A stretch of 64,000 nucleotides of DNA. It comes from Arthrobacter sp. AQ5-06 (GTDB lineage Bacteria > Actinomycetota > Actinomycetes > Actinomycetales > Micrococcaceae). Below the pieces are notes generated by a model. The model did not search any database. It saw only the letters and a program-made list of their open reading frames with translations, and was not told the DNA's origin. Position 1 is the stretch's first letter, and every line of letters begins with the position of its first letter. A program made the translations under genes and the position numbers. The stretch covers positions 1 to 64,000 of the forward strand of contig NZ_QMKP01000017.1 in assembly GCF_003287955.1 (NCBI RefSeq), in the 5' to 3' direction. Shown piece after piece: positions 41,528 to 54,246 of the stretch.

Positions 41528-42432
41528 CTACAGCGCCAACTCCACCCGGTTCCGGCCGGCGGCCTTGGCCGCATAAAGCGCGGCGTCGGCCTCGCCCAGG
41601 AGGGTGTCGGCGTCGGCCCTGTGCTCTGCGGTGAAGGCGGAAATCCCGGCGCTCAGTGTCAGCTGCCCCAGCGGACCCCCGGAGTGGACAATCTCCAGCT
41701 CACGCACGCTGTCCAGTGCCCGTTCCATAAAGGCCTTGGCGCTCAGCTGCGACTGGTTCGGCAGCACCAGCAGGAACTCCTCGCCCCCGTACCGGTACAC
41801 GCCGTCGCTCTTCCGCGTCGCGCCCACCAGCGCCTCCGCCACGGCCCGCAGCGCAAGATCGCCCGCCTGGTGCCCGTAGATGTCGTTGTAGCTCTTGAAG
41901 TTGTCCACATCGCACATGGCCACGCAGTACCCTTCCGTGTACCGCTGGCTGCGCGCATGCAGCTGCTCGAGGTCCTCCGACAGCTTGAGCCGGTTGTGGA
42001 GGCCCGTCAGCGGATCGGTCCGCGCCTGCTGCGAGAGCACCTTGCGGTAATGGGCCAGGTCAGCGTGCAGCGTGGTCACCCGCAGGGCCACCAGCAGCCG
42101 CGCATGCAGGACGAACGGGTCAAGCGGCTTGGTGACGTAGTCGTCAGCCCCGGCTTCGAGCCCGGCGAGCACATCGTCCCGCGACCCCTGCGACGTCAGC
42201 AGCACGATGTACGTGTACAGGTCCGCTTCGCGCGCCCGGATGGCCCGGCACAACGCCAGCCCGTCCATCCCGGGCATCATCCAGTCCGTGACCACCACAT
42301 CCGGCTGGTGCTCCAGATACAGGGCCCACGCCTGGTCACCGTCCGCCGCCGTCAGGCAGTCGTGCCCGGAGCGTTCGACGGCGGCGCGTGCCACCAGGAG
42401 CGAGCCCGGATCGTCATCTGCCACCAGGACTT

Positions 42433-42436
<4 letters not shown>
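41528..42436 (-). CDS. PleD-type response regulator with diguanylate cyclase domain
   Basis: A 302-residue protein. Receiver domain 1-120 with acidic pocket (VLVADDDPGS), phosphoacceptor Asp in VVVTDWMMPGMDG and conserved Lys in DDYVTKPLDP. GGDEF domain 140-300 with DPLTGLHNR, the active GGEEF loop and an RxxD inhibitory site (RKSD) five residues before it, so it should make cyclic di-GMP and be product-inhibited. The ATG overlaps the stop of the hybrid kinase gene, strongly suggesting that kinase as its phosphodonor. Confidence 0.93.
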
Positions 42437-45912
<3,476 letters not shown>

Positions 45913-46014
45913 GCGGATCCCTCCCCATAGGCGCGCCCGTCACCCACAAAAAACCGAGACGTGGGCCCGCCCGAGACCTGGGCGGAGACGCATCCTTATG
46001 ATATCCCTCACAAC

Positions 46015-47340
46015 TCAAGAAGGACCGTACTTCGCGTCCACATGAACTACCTGCCGGCCCGCTCGCTGCAGCAGGCTTGCCGCCACCCCGGACCGGTATC
46101 CCGATGCGCAGTGGACCCACACCTTTCCGGCGGGGACCTCGTCCATCCGCGAAAGCAGCTCATGCAGCGGGATGTTCACCGCCCCGGCGAGGTGCCCGGC
46201 GTCGTACTCATCCGTGCGCCGGACATCCAGCACCACGTCCTCCGCGCCGCGCAGGCGCTGCATTTCCTCCCAGTCCGCGCGGGGATAGGAAACGACGGCG
46301 GTGCCGGCTCCGAGTGCCTCCGGATCCGTCCCCAGCGCGGCGGCCGGGGAATCGATGCCGATGCGGGAGAGGTCCCGGATGGCCTTTTCAACATCCTCCC
46401 GGCCGCCCACCAGGGTCAGTTCCTGGTTCCAGGGAAGGACCCAGCCCAGGTAGGCGGTGAAACTGGAGCCGCGGCCGTACTCGAAGCTCACCGACCCCTG
46501 CAGGTGGCTGCTGGCGAAAGCTACGCGGTTGCGCAGGTCCACCACCCATTCGCCGTCCTCCAGCCTTTGCGAGAGCTCTGCGGGGTCCAGCGACTCCGGA
46601 ACCGTGAGGTCCGCCGGGCCGGGACCCTGCCTGTTGGCCGGGGCCATGTGCGCGTAGTAGGACGGGTAGGCGGTCAGGTTGTTAATGAGCTCCCGCACAA
46701 AGTGGTCCTCGTCCGGATCCGTAAAGGCGTGGTTGGTGCCCTGCTGTTCGGCAATGGTGGACCTGTAAACGCCCGACGCCGGCCCGGACGAACAGAACGA
46801 GCCGAACCCGTGCGTGGGGTAGAGGGCAGCGTCCGGCCTGGCCTCGGCAGCCAGACGGCGGACCGAGGAGTATTGGGCATGGGTGAGCTTTTCGGTGTCC
46901 TCGCCGCTGACCAAATCAGTCCGGCCCACTGACCCGTAGAGCAGGCTGCCGCCGGAGAACACCGACTGGTCCTCGCCGTCGCTGACCACGTAGCTGAGGT
47001 GGTGGTGGGTGTGGCCCGGCGTGGCCACGGCCTTCACGGTGAGCCGGCCCACCTGGACCGTGCCGCCGTCGGCTATTGGCTGGTGCTCAAACCCGGCGTC
47101 GTCGTCGGCGCTCACCAGGTACACGGCACCGTGGGCGCGGGCGAGTATGAGCCCGCCGGTGAGGTAGTCATTGTGCAGGTGCGTTTCGGCAACGTGGGTG
47201 ATCCGGACGTCGGCTTCCACCGCCGCGGCCTCCACCCGGTCCGTGTCCCGCTGCGGATCGATGACCAGCGCCACCTCGCCGTCGTGGACCAGGTAGCTGC
47301 GGTCCCCGAGCGGCCGCGTTTCGATGACAACGACGTCCAT
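46015..47340 (-). CDS. Metallo-beta-lactamase fold protein with two rhodanese domains
   Basis: A 441-residue protein. Residues 1-230 are a persulfide dioxygenase-like MBL domain: ETHLHNDYLTGG carries the HxHxD metal site, TPGHTHHH and YPTHGFGSFC the other ligands. Rhodanese 1 (about 255-345) lacks an active-site Cys; rhodanese 2 (350-441) has VWVHCASGYRSG with Cys in the usual loop and LDVRRTDEYDAGHLAGAVNI. Together they suggest handling of glutathione- or mycothiol-type persulfides in sulfide detoxification. Standalone gene. Confidence 0.88.
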   Translation of the reverse strand: MDVVVIETRPLGDRSYLVHDGEVALVIDPQRDTDRVEAAAVEADVRITHVAETHLHNDYLTGGLILARAHGAVYLVSADDDAGFEHQPIADGGTVQVGRLTVKAVATPGHTHHHLSYVVSDGEDQSVFSGGSLLYGSVGRTDLVSGEDTEKLTHAQYSSVRRLAAEARPDAALYPTHGFGSFCSSGPASGVYRSTIAEQQGTNHAFTDPDEDHFVRELINNLTAYPSYYAHMAPANRQGPGPADLTVPESLDPAELSQRLEDGEWVVDLRNRVAFASSHLQGSVSFEYGRGSSFTAYLGWVLPWNQELTLVGGREDVEKAIRDLSRIGIDSPAAALGTDPEALGAGTAVVSYPRADWEEMQRLRGAEDVVLDVRRTDEYDAGHLAGAVNIPLHELLSRMDEVPAGKVWVHCASGYRSGVAASLLQRAGRQVVHVDAKYGPS

Positions 47341-47392
47341 AGGTTCATTGTCCTCGCATCGCGTGATCCCGGCGCGCGGCGGTGGAAAGGGG

Positions 47393-48811
47393 CTAAGAGT
47401 TACGCATTCCTGTTAGGCCGGCCCCGGCAACCTGACCCGAAGCGGCCCCGGCAACGACATTGACAGCGGCGCCGGCGTTAGTGCCCAGCCCGCGGACCAC
47501 CCAGCCCTCCGCCTGCCAGGCAGCGGCGTCCAGCACGTTCCTGGCGTCCAGGATCACGCGCCGCCGGACTAGATCTCCCGCAACCGCAGGGCTCAGGTGT
47601 TGGTATTCGTCCCACTCAGTGAGCAAGAGGACCAGCTCCGCACCTTCCAGAGCCCGCGACGTGGAGGCCTCAAACCGCAGTTGCGGATACCGCAGCCACG
47701 CGTGGTTCACGGCCTTAGGATCCGTCACCGTCACGTGCGCACCGGCGGCTGCCAGCCGGGCCGCGACGTCCAGGGCGGGGGAGTCCCGGATGTCATCCGT
47801 CTCCGGCTTGAAGGACGCGCCAAGGACTGTGACGGCTCGCCCGGAGAGCCCGCCGCCGCACAGTTCCGCCGCCATTGACACCGTCCGGGTCCGCTGGCGG
47901 ACGTTGATGGCATCCACCACGCCCATCCAGTCGTTGACCGGGTCCACGCCCAGCGCGACGGCTTGGCTACGGAGGCTGCGGATGTCCTTGGGCAGGCACC
48001 CTCCGCCGAAGCCCAGCCCGGCATGCATGTAGCGGTTGCCGATCCTCGGGTCCATGCCCATTGCCTCGCTGAGTTCGGCCACGTCCGCGCCGGACGCGTC
48101 GCACAGTTCGGAGATGGCGTTGATGAAGCTGACCTTCGTGGCCAGGAACGCGTTGGCGGCCGACTTGATCAGCTCAGCCGTGGCAAAGTTGCACACCAGA
48201 CGCGGAATGCCGGCGTTCAGCAGCGGCTCATACACAGCATCCAGCGCAGCCGTCACCCCACACGGCGCCCCGGTCTTGGGGTTGAAGGCCGCGGCGCGTC
48301 CGCCCGCCACACCGTAGACCAACCGGTCCGGCACCAGCGAGTCCTTCACCGCGGTGCCCTGGCGCAGGAACTCCGGGTTCCAGCCCAGTTGCACGTCGGG
48401 CCGCCCTGCGAGGACGCCCTGGAGCATGTCCACAGTGCCCACGGGCACCGTTGATTTACCGACGACGACGGCGCCCGTCGCCAGGTGCGGGAGCAGCGCC
48501 TCGGTGGCGGCGACGAGGAAAGTGAGGTCGGCGCCGTCGGACGTCTTGGACTGCGGCGTCCCGACGCACAGGAAATGGACCTGGGCGCCGGCGGCAGCGG
48601 CGACGTCGGTGGAGAACCTGAGGCGGCCGGTGCTGCGTCCGTCGCGGAGCAGTTCGTCCAGGCCGGGTTCGAAGAAGGGGGCCAGGCCGCGGCCCAGCTG
48701 GTCCACCTTCGCGGCGTCCACATCGATGCCCACCACCGTGTGGCCCATGGACGCGAGCGTGGCGGCGTGCACCGCTCCGAGGTAGCCGCAGCCGATCACC
48801 GAGATTTTCAC
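47393..48811 (-). CDS. UDP-glucose 6-dehydrogenase family protein
   Basis: A 472-residue NAD-dependent sugar-nucleotide dehydrogenase. ISVIGCGYLGAVHAATLASMGHTV is the N-terminal Rossmann fold, with Asp in GIDVD; the catalytic Cys lies in GFGGGCLPKDIRSL, and TVLGASFKPETDDIRDSPA opens the C-terminal domain. Oxidises UDP-glucose to UDP-glucuronate, or a related sugar. The GTG at 48811 overlaps the glycosyltransferase stop as GTGA; the upstream ATG-like extension is repeat sequence. The C-terminus ends in an Ala/Gly-rich tail. Confidence 0.9.
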   Translation of the reverse strand: MKISVIGCGYLGAVHAATLASMGHTVVGIDVDAAKVDQLGRGLAPFFEPGLDELLRDGRSTGRLRFSTDVAAAAGAQVHFLCVGTPQSKTSDGADLTFLVAATEALLPHLATGAVVVGKSTVPVGTVDMLQGVLAGRPDVQLGWNPEFLRQGTAVKDSLVPDRLVYGVAGGRAAAFNPKTGAPCGVTAALDAVYEPLLNAGIPRLVCNFATAELIKSAANAFLATKVSFINAISELCDASGADVAELSEAMGMDPRIGNRYMHAGLGFGGGCLPKDIRSLRSQAVALGVDPVNDWMGVVDAINVRQRTRTVSMAAELCGGGLSGRAVTVLGASFKPETDDIRDSPALDVAARLAAAGAHVTVTDPKAVNHAWLRYPQLRFEASTSRALEGAELVLLLTEWDEYQHLSPAVAGDLVRRRVILDARNVLDAAAWQAEGWVVRGLGTNAGAAVNVVAGAASGQVAGAGLTGMRNS

Positions 48812-50055
48812 AGGGACGCTCCGCTCTTGGGTTCGCTCCCCACCCGCGCCCTGACCTCGCAAGCTAGGCCAGGGAACCCGGCGGGCGTGGGCCCAGGCTC
48901 AACCACCGGTAGGACAGGCTCAACCACCGGTTCGCCGGTGATTACTGATCGGTAGTGACGCACCAGTTCGGCGCTGAGCACAGGCCACGTCCGGTCCTGG
49001 ACCGAGGCGTGCGCTGCCGCTGCGAACGCGCGGCGCTTGGCGTCGTCGCCCATCAGGTCCATCACCCGGGCCCGGAAACCAGCCAGGTCGCCGGGCTGGT
49101 ACAGCCAGCCCGTGCGGGAGTTTTCCACCAGGTCCAGGGGCCCGCCGCGGCCGGTGGCCACCACCGGAACGCCCGATGCCATGGCCTCCTGGATGGTCTG
49201 GCAGAACGTCTCGAACTCGCCGGGATGGACGAAGAGGTCGAAGGACGCCACCGCCTTCGCCAGATCCTCCCCGCCAAGAAATCCGGTGAAAACGGCGTCC
49301 GGCAGGGCTTCCTGCAGGGCGGACTTTTGGGGTCCGTCACCCACAATCACCAGTCTGGTATTCGGGACGCTGGCGAGCGCGGCCAGGTCCTCCACCTGTT
49401 TTTCGATGGCCAGCCGGCCGACGTAGCCGATGATCCGCTCACCGCCGCGGGCAACCGTTGCCCGCCACCCGGCGTCGCGCTTTTCCGGCGAAAACCGCGC
49501 GGTATCCACACCGCGACGCCACATTCCCACCCGCGGAATCCCGCGGCCGCGCAACTGGTTCAGCGCGAAGGTGGACGGTACCAGGGTCCGGGTGGCGAGC
49601 AGGTGGATGTTCTCCACCCGGATCCACGCCCAGTTCTCCAGGAACGGCACGCCGTACCGGGCGGCGTAGCTGGGAACCTCGGTCTGGTAGATGGCTATGG
49701 TGGGGATCCGCAACTGGTGCGCGGCCTGGGCGGCCCGCCAGCCCAGGACAAACGGCGACGCCAGGTGGACAACGTCGGGTGCGTAGTCGGCAAGGATTCG
49801 CTTGACCCGGTACACACCTCCCATTGCCACTCGCACGTTGGTGTAGCCGGCCAGCGGAACAGCAGGAAGCCGGTGCACCGTCGCGCCGTGAACCACCTCG
49901 GCAGGTCCCGCGAACTCGGCGACGGTGTGGGTGGACGGGGCGATGACCAGGACGTCGTGGCCCTGGTCCTCCAGGTGTTCAAGCACCCTCAGGATGGAGT
50001 GGGTCACCCCGTTCATCAGCGGCAGGAATGACTCGGCAACAATTGCGATCCTCAC
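48808..50055 (-). CDS. Glycosyltransferase family 4 (GDP-mannose-dependent type)
   Basis: A 415-residue GT-B glycosyltransferase. MRIAIVAESFLPLMNGVTHS is typical of MgtA-like mannosyltransferases; donor-site signatures are IGYVGRLAIEKQ, LVIVGDGPQ and the EX7E motif in FVHPGEFETFCQTIQEAMASG. It probably transfers mannose or a glucuronyl residue in cell-envelope glycolipid synthesis, in concert with the coupled dehydrogenase. The last 35 or so residues (PVVEPVLPVVEPGPTP on) are translated from dispersed repeats and are not part of the enzyme fold. The GTG start has GGAGGG unusually close. Confidence 0.88.
   Translation of the reverse strand: MRIAIVAESFLPLMNGVTHSILRVLEHLEDQGHDVLVIAPSTHTVAEFAGPAEVVHGATVHRLPAVPLAGYTNVRVAMGGVYRVKRILADYAPDVVHLASPFVLGWRAAQAAHQLRIPTIAIYQTEVPSYAARYGVPFLENWAWIRVENIHLLATRTLVPSTFALNQLRGRGIPRVGMWRRGVDTARFSPEKRDAGWRATVARGGERIIGYVGRLAIEKQVEDLAALASVPNTRLVIVGDGPQKSALQEALPDAVFTGFLGGEDLAKAVASFDLFVHPGEFETFCQTIQEAMASGVPVVATGRGGPLDLVENSRTGWLYQPGDLAGFRARVMDLMGDDAKRRAFAAAAHASVQDRTWPVLSAELVRHYRSVITGEPVVEPVLPVVEPGPTPAGFPGLACEVRARVGSEPKSGASL
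48831..48880. repeat. Second dispersed element (GTTCGCTCCCCACCC ... CTAGGCCAGGGAACC)
   Basis: About 50 bases. The right half (CTCGCAAGC-AGGCCAGGGAA, read in reverse) recurs at 59976-60020 as TTCCCTGGCCGAGCTTGCGAGG followed by GGGAGC; the left part recurs near 30945. Here it encodes the end of the glycosyltransferase. Confidence 0.6.
48892..48930 (-). repeat. Dispersed GTTGAGCC element, two tandem copies
   Basis: CCAGGCTCAACCACCGG and ACAGGCTCAACCACCGG, three bases apart, inside the 3' end of the glycosyltransferase gene, giving the repeated VVEP residues. Confidence 0.75.
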
Positions 50056-50143
50056 CCCTCCACGGTGGGCGCGGCGCCTGTCGGGGCGGGGTCACCCGGG
50101 TAGAGGGGAGGGAAATGTTGGGTTAACAGATCAGCGCTTGGGG

Positions 50144-50392
50144 TCAGCCGACCTCGCCGTGCCGCAGCACGTCCGGGAGTTCGTCCACATAGACCGTTTG
50201 CGGCGGCTCGAAATAGATGACCAGCACTTCGTCACCGACTGCGAAGACGCTCGTCTTGTCGTAGGGGTGGGCATGGAACGCGTTGGTGCCACCCAGGTAG
50301 GGCAGCATGACCTCGCCGAGGGTTCCGGGCCCGATGCGCCCGGTCACGCGGCCGATCTTGCCGGTAAGGCTCCGGTCAACGTCTTTATGCAT
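50144..50392 (-). CDS. NfeD-like small protein
   Basis: An 82-residue protein that looks like the soluble OB-fold part of NfeD: LTGKIGRVTGRIGPGTLGEV, DKTSVFAVGDEVLVIYFEPP, YVDEL. NfeD proteins occur with flotillins and here the gene overlaps the flotillin stop by eight bases. No membrane helix is present, unlike full NfeD. Probable partner in membrane microdomain organisation. Confidence 0.72.
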   Translation of the reverse strand: MHKDVDRSLTGKIGRVTGRIGPGTLGEVMLPYLGGTNAFHAHPYDKTSVFAVGDEVLVIYFEPPQTVYVDELPDVLRHGEVG

Positions 50393-51818
50393 CCGGGGCT
50401 TTCGGGGGGCGCTTGCCTTCCCTGCTGTTCTTCAGTGCCGAGGACAGGGCAGGAAGGTAGTCGCCCACCTGGGCCAGGATGCCGCCCAGCATCTTGTTGA
50501 CGCCTTCGCCGCCGTTCAGCACGGTCATCTGGCCCACATGGGAGAAGGGCTCGGCCGCTGCGGCAATGATGGCCGGCATGTTTTCGGCCAACTGCTGCGA
50601 AATGACGGCGTCCTGGTTGGTCCCGAGCGCTTCGGCCCGTGCCTTGATGCCGTCGGCCTCGGCCAGCGCCTTGGCCTTGATGGCGGAGGCCGCGGCGTCA
50701 CCGCGGGCCCTGGTGGCAGCGGCTTCGGCCTCGCCGGTGACCTTGGTGGCTCCGGCCGCGGCCGCCGCGGCAGTGGCGTTCGCCTGGGCCTGCAGCTCCG
50801 TCCGGCGGGCGTTGGCCTGGGCTTCGAGTTCCGTGCGGCGCGCCAGTGCCTCGGCGGCACTGATGTCCGCCGCCTTCTGGCCTTCCGCGTCCGTGCGCTT
50901 GGCGTACGCCTTGGCGTCGGCGGGCTTCCGGACCGTGGTCTGGAGCTTCTGCTCCTCCCGGTCCGCCTCGAGCTTGGCCACTTCCGTTTCCTGGACGACG
51001 ACATGCTGCCGCGCCGTCGCATCGGCCAGCGGTCCCGCCTGGGCGGCCTCGGCTTTGGCCCGCTCGGCGTTCGCCTGCGCCACCGACTGCCGGATGGCCG
51101 AAAGGCTCTGCGCGTCCGCGATCATTGCAGCCGCCTCGGCCTCCTTCTCGGCCGCCTCACGGTTCCGCGTGGCCTCCGCGATCCGGGCCTCCATCTTGAC
51201 CTGGGCGATGTGGGGCTTGGCGATGTTCTGGATGTACCCCGTGGGGTCCTGCAGGTCCTTAATCTGTAGCGAATCCACCACCAGCCCCAGCTTCTCCATT
51301 TCCACTCCGCTGGCGCTTCGGACCTGGGACCCCAGCTTGTCCCGTTCGCGGATGATCTCTTCCATGGTCATGCTTCCGATGATGGACCGCAGGTGACCCT
51401 CAAAGACGTTGTAGACTTGGCTTTCCATTTTGGGCTGCTGGCCCAGGAAACGCCTGGCCGCATTTGCGATAAACGGCGGGGCGTCACCGATTTTGTAAAT
51501 TACCACGCCTTCCACAATTACCTGGATGCCCTGCGAGGTCACGCAGGAAACCTTAAGCTCCGTTTCATTCAGCGTCAGGGAAAGCGTGCGGACGGTCTGC
51601 AGGCCCGGAAATACCAGGGCGCCCTTTCCGGTGACAATCTTGAAGTCCATTCCGGCCCGGGTTTCCAGGGTTCCGCGGGTCAGGCCGGAGATGATCAGGG
51701 CCTCATTGGGCTCCGCCACTTTCCACATCAGTTTGATGGCCCCCCAAACAAAGCCGACCACCAGTATTGCCGCGATAATCGCGGCAAGAAGCGGGAAGAA
51801 TGCTGACAGATCCGGCAT
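50385..51818 (-). CDS. Flotillin-like SPFH protein
   Basis: A 477-residue protein. One membrane helix (residues 8-30), then an SPFH domain (35-210) with NEALIISGLTRG, KGALVFPGLQTVRTLSL and VEMEKLGLVVDSLQIKDL. Residues 215-400 are a Glu/Ala/Lys-rich coiled coil typical of flotillins (EAEAAAMIADAQ, ARRTELEAQANARRTELQAQ). The C-terminus (MPAIIAAAAEPFSHVGQMTV, LNGGEGVNK) matches the flotillin oligomerisation end. It scaffolds ordered membrane domains. Overlaps the NfeD-like gene downstream. Confidence 0.92.
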   Translation of the reverse strand: MPDLSAFFPLLAAIIAAILVVGFVWGAIKLMWKVAEPNEALIISGLTRGTLETRAGMDFKIVTGKGALVFPGLQTVRTLSLTLNETELKVSCVTSQGIQVIVEGVVIYKIGDAPPFIANAARRFLGQQPKMESQVYNVFEGHLRSIIGSMTMEEIIRERDKLGSQVRSASGVEMEKLGLVVDSLQIKDLQDPTGYIQNIAKPHIAQVKMEARIAEATRNREAAEKEAEAAAMIADAQSLSAIRQSVAQANAERAKAEAAQAGPLADATARQHVVVQETEVAKLEADREEQKLQTTVRKPADAKAYAKRTDAEGQKAADISAAEALARRTELEAQANARRTELQAQANATAAAAAAGATKVTGEAEAAATRARGDAAASAIKAKALAEADGIKARAEALGTNQDAVISQQLAENMPAIIAAAAEPFSHVGQMTVLNGGEGVNKMLGGILAQVGDYLPALSSALKNSREGKRPPKAPDA

Positions 51819-51996
51819 GACGAGGTCCTTTCGCGCGTGCGGAACAGGCCTCCCAGGAAAGCCCCAATAGTGGCAGCTGCTCAGGTCCTGCCGGTATTGC
51901 GTGTCTCCAATTCCGGCCAGCTGGCCAGCTGTTGTAGACAGTCTGGTTGGCGGCCGCCCAAGAGTCCAGAGCGCGGGCTGTTTCGATCACCGGTTT

Positions 51997-52869
51997 CTAT
52001 TTGCCGAGGATCTCGCGGGCCACCCGCTGGGCCTCGATCTCCTCAGGGGCAACGGTGGTTCCGCGGAGGAAGCCGGCGGTGGCCATGATTTGCCGCAGCT
52101 CGGCTTCCGTGCGAGGCGGGTTCACCCCGTGGTGTGCCATGGCATGGCAGTTGGCGCAGAGCGGAACCAGGTCCGTGAGCTGGTCCAGTACGTAGCCGTT
52201 GCCAAGCTGTGCCGCGGGCACTACGTGGTGGATGTGGATGAAGTCGGCGCCGACCTCGCCATAGGTCAGCTCGAAGGAGAACCCGCAGGCCGCGCAGTTG
52301 GTGCCGCGGTGCGCGATGCAGGCCCGCCGCGCCACGGGGTCGTGCTCGTAGCGGTTGGCGGTGGCGCGGACGACGGCGCTCGCCGGGTAGGTGCCGGGCA
52401 CCGGTTGTGTTGGGTCAGCTCCTTGCGCCGGCCCGTGAGTGGCCCAGAGTGCGCGGATCGGGGCTTCATCGCCGGGTCCGAGTTCCACACCCGCGATGTC
52501 GTCCCCGTCCCACGCGACGCCGGGCACCGCCTCGCGAAGGACCGTGGCGGGCACCTGATCGCCCAGGGGAAGGAGTGCATCGAACGCCACCTGCCCGATG
52601 AGTTCAGCGTGGTCCGGGGCGGTCGCGGGTTCCGGCTGCGCTGGTTCTTCGGGCTGCTCCTCCTGTTCCGAAAGAACCACACCATGGCCGATCAGGCCGG
52701 GACCTTGCGCCCCCAGCACGAGCAGCCACACATCAGTGCCTGCGGCAACGCCCAGCCCCACGCCCCACGGCTCAAGTCGCAGGCCGGTCGCAGCGACCTG
52801 CTCAACAACAGCCGCGTAGTTCCAGCGGTTCCAGCGGGCCGGGTCCCAGCCCAGGATGATGGCGTTCAT
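51997..52869 (-). CDS. HNH endonuclease
   Basis: A 290-residue protein. The C-terminal 100 residues contain a complete HNH beta-beta-alpha metal motif: CAACGFSFELTYG (first Cys pair), DFIHIHHVVPAAQ with the catalytic His, then LTDLVPLCANCHAMAHH. The N-terminal 180 residues (MNAIILGWDPARWNRWNY onward) are a small alpha/beta domain often fused to such nucleases in actinobacteria and resemble a modified-base or specificity domain. May be a McrA-like restriction enzyme, but no methylase or partner is nearby, so the role is open. Confidence 0.85.
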   Translation of the reverse strand: MNAIILGWDPARWNRWNYAAVVEQVAATGLRLEPWGVGLGVAAGTDVWLLVLGAQGPGLIGHGVVLSEQEEQPEEPAQPEPATAPDHAELIGQVAFDALLPLGDQVPATVLREAVPGVAWDGDDIAGVELGPGDEAPIRALWATHGPAQGADPTQPVPGTYPASAVVRATANRYEHDPVARRACIAHRGTNCAACGFSFELTYGEVGADFIHIHHVVPAAQLGNGYVLDQLTDLVPLCANCHAMAHHGVNPPRTEAELRQIMATAGFLRGTTVAPEEIEAQRVAREILGK

Positions 52870-53056
52870 GGGCTCATTGTTGCAGGCTCAGTTTCGACAG
52901 GTGTGGGTTGAGGGCAGGCAGCCCGCCGCCGGCACACGAAAAGCCGGTGCAGCTGTTCGCGGAACGCGGCAACTGCACCGGCCATAGGACGAATATTCAG
53001 AACTTATGGATCATTTCTCATTCGCGGCTCCTATTTCCCGGCTTGTCACTTCCGGG

Positions 53057-53518
53057 TTATTTCCTGTCGCTGGCCATGTTGCGGGACAACAGCCAGCCAC
53101 CAGCTATCATCACAATGCCCAGCGCCAAGTGGGTCCAGTTGTCCATCATGTTCAGCGACAGGAAATTGGCCGCCGAATCAACTCCGACACTGAGCCCAAA
53201 AATGCTGAGGACGATGTACAGCGCACCGGCGCCGAAAAGGAAATTGCGCGCGCCGTGTTCGGTCCGGGACATTGCCCAGCCCGTTGCGCCGATGGCCAGC
53301 TGCACAATATTCAGCAGCATGGAAACCTGGAACATGCCAAGGAACATGGCATGGGAATCAGGTCCCAGGAACATCAATTCGCTGTACTGAGTGGTGACGC
53401 CGGGGATAAAGCCCAGGACACCCACCAACAACAAGACAATACCTGCTCCCATGCCGGCGTTCTGGACGTCTGCGCGCCCGAAGTGAACGCCGTGTGCATG
53501 TGGGGATGCGGTAGTCAT
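53057..53518 (-). CDS. DUF4383 membrane protein, second copy
   Basis: A 153-residue four-helix protein. VLGFIPGVTTQYSELMFLGP and LGMFQVSMLLNIVQLAIGAT give the DUF4383 pattern, matching the protein at 3613-4062 over the whole length. The N-terminus is His-rich (MTTASPHAHGVHFG), as in several family members. Start follows GGAGG. Function unknown. Confidence 0.85.
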   Translation of the reverse strand: MTTASPHAHGVHFGRADVQNAGMGAGIVLLLVGVLGFIPGVTTQYSELMFLGPDSHAMFLGMFQVSMLLNIVQLAIGATGWAMSRTEHGARNFLFGAGALYIVLSIFGLSVGVDSAANFLSLNMMDNWTHLALGIVMIAGGWLLSRNMASDRK

Positions 53519-53649
53519 TTTTCTGCCTCCAACCACTGATTGCGGACATTCCAAGTTTACGGCGGACGTGCGGAAAAAGCGCCGGATCAGGCCCGGATGG
53601 GGACTTCTGCCCAGCGACAGAACGGGCCTTCTGCTGGACTGGGATCCTT

Positions 53650-54192
53650 ATGCCGTCCTTGCCAATCCTCGCCCGTACCGTGCTTGCGGCCGCCCTTGTG
53701 CTCCTCGCCACCGCCTGCAGCGTCACGGTCCCGGAGGGCCGGTCCCCGGCCATCGGCGCGCTGTTGGTGAGCGACCCGCAGGAGGCACCCGGACAGGCTG
53801 AACGCCCGACGACGGCGCGATCACCGGCGGCGGCCGTCCCGCCGTCGTCGTCGGCTGCTTCGCCGGGAACTTCCGCCGGCCGCCCGCTGAACCGCGCGGA
53901 GGTACTCCTGCCCAAGGTGAACGTGAAGCCGTGGCGGCCACACTGCCGGTGGTGGTGCAGTCGGTGAGCAAGGACATGCAGTGCTCCATCGGGGCCGAGA
54001 GTGCGGCGTGCCATCTCCTCGGCGACGTGGCGCCGCGGCCCGCCTACGTCAAGGGCCAGTGCGCAGGCCTGAGCCATTACTTCCGCGGCTATGCGGTGGT
54101 CACGGTGGACGGCGGCGCGCAGTACGGCCTGTGCGCACCTTCGCACCGGTCACGGGTTCATGATCAGCACGGACCACTACGAACTCTCGTGA
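53650..54192 (+). pseudogene. Lipoprotein gene with two frameshifts
   Basis: The first frame encodes a lipoprotein signal (RTVLAAALVLLATACSVTVP, Cys near 23) and a Pro/Ser-rich spacer, and ends at VNVKPW. Near 53930 the frame shifts and continues as VAATLPVVVQSVSKDMQCSI, CHLLGDVAP, RPAYVKGQC, YFRGYAVVTVDGGAQYGLC. Near 54137 it shifts again to FAPVTGFMISTDHYELS and a stop. Read together the three parts make one secreted protein of about 180 residues. Either a decayed gene or sequence errors. Family unknown. Confidence 0.65.
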
Positions 54193-54211
54193 GGCACGTC
54201 TCGCGGGGTAT

Positions 54212-54231
54212 TTGAGCCTGTCGAAGCCCGG
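54212..54231 (+). repeat. Dispersed TTGAGCCTGTCGAAGC element
   Basis: TTGAGCCTGTCGAAGCCCGG between the broken lipoprotein gene and the DUF6350 gene; same family as the copy at 24644, other orientation. Confidence 0.65.
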
Positions 54232-54246
54232 TACGACGGCCCGGCC

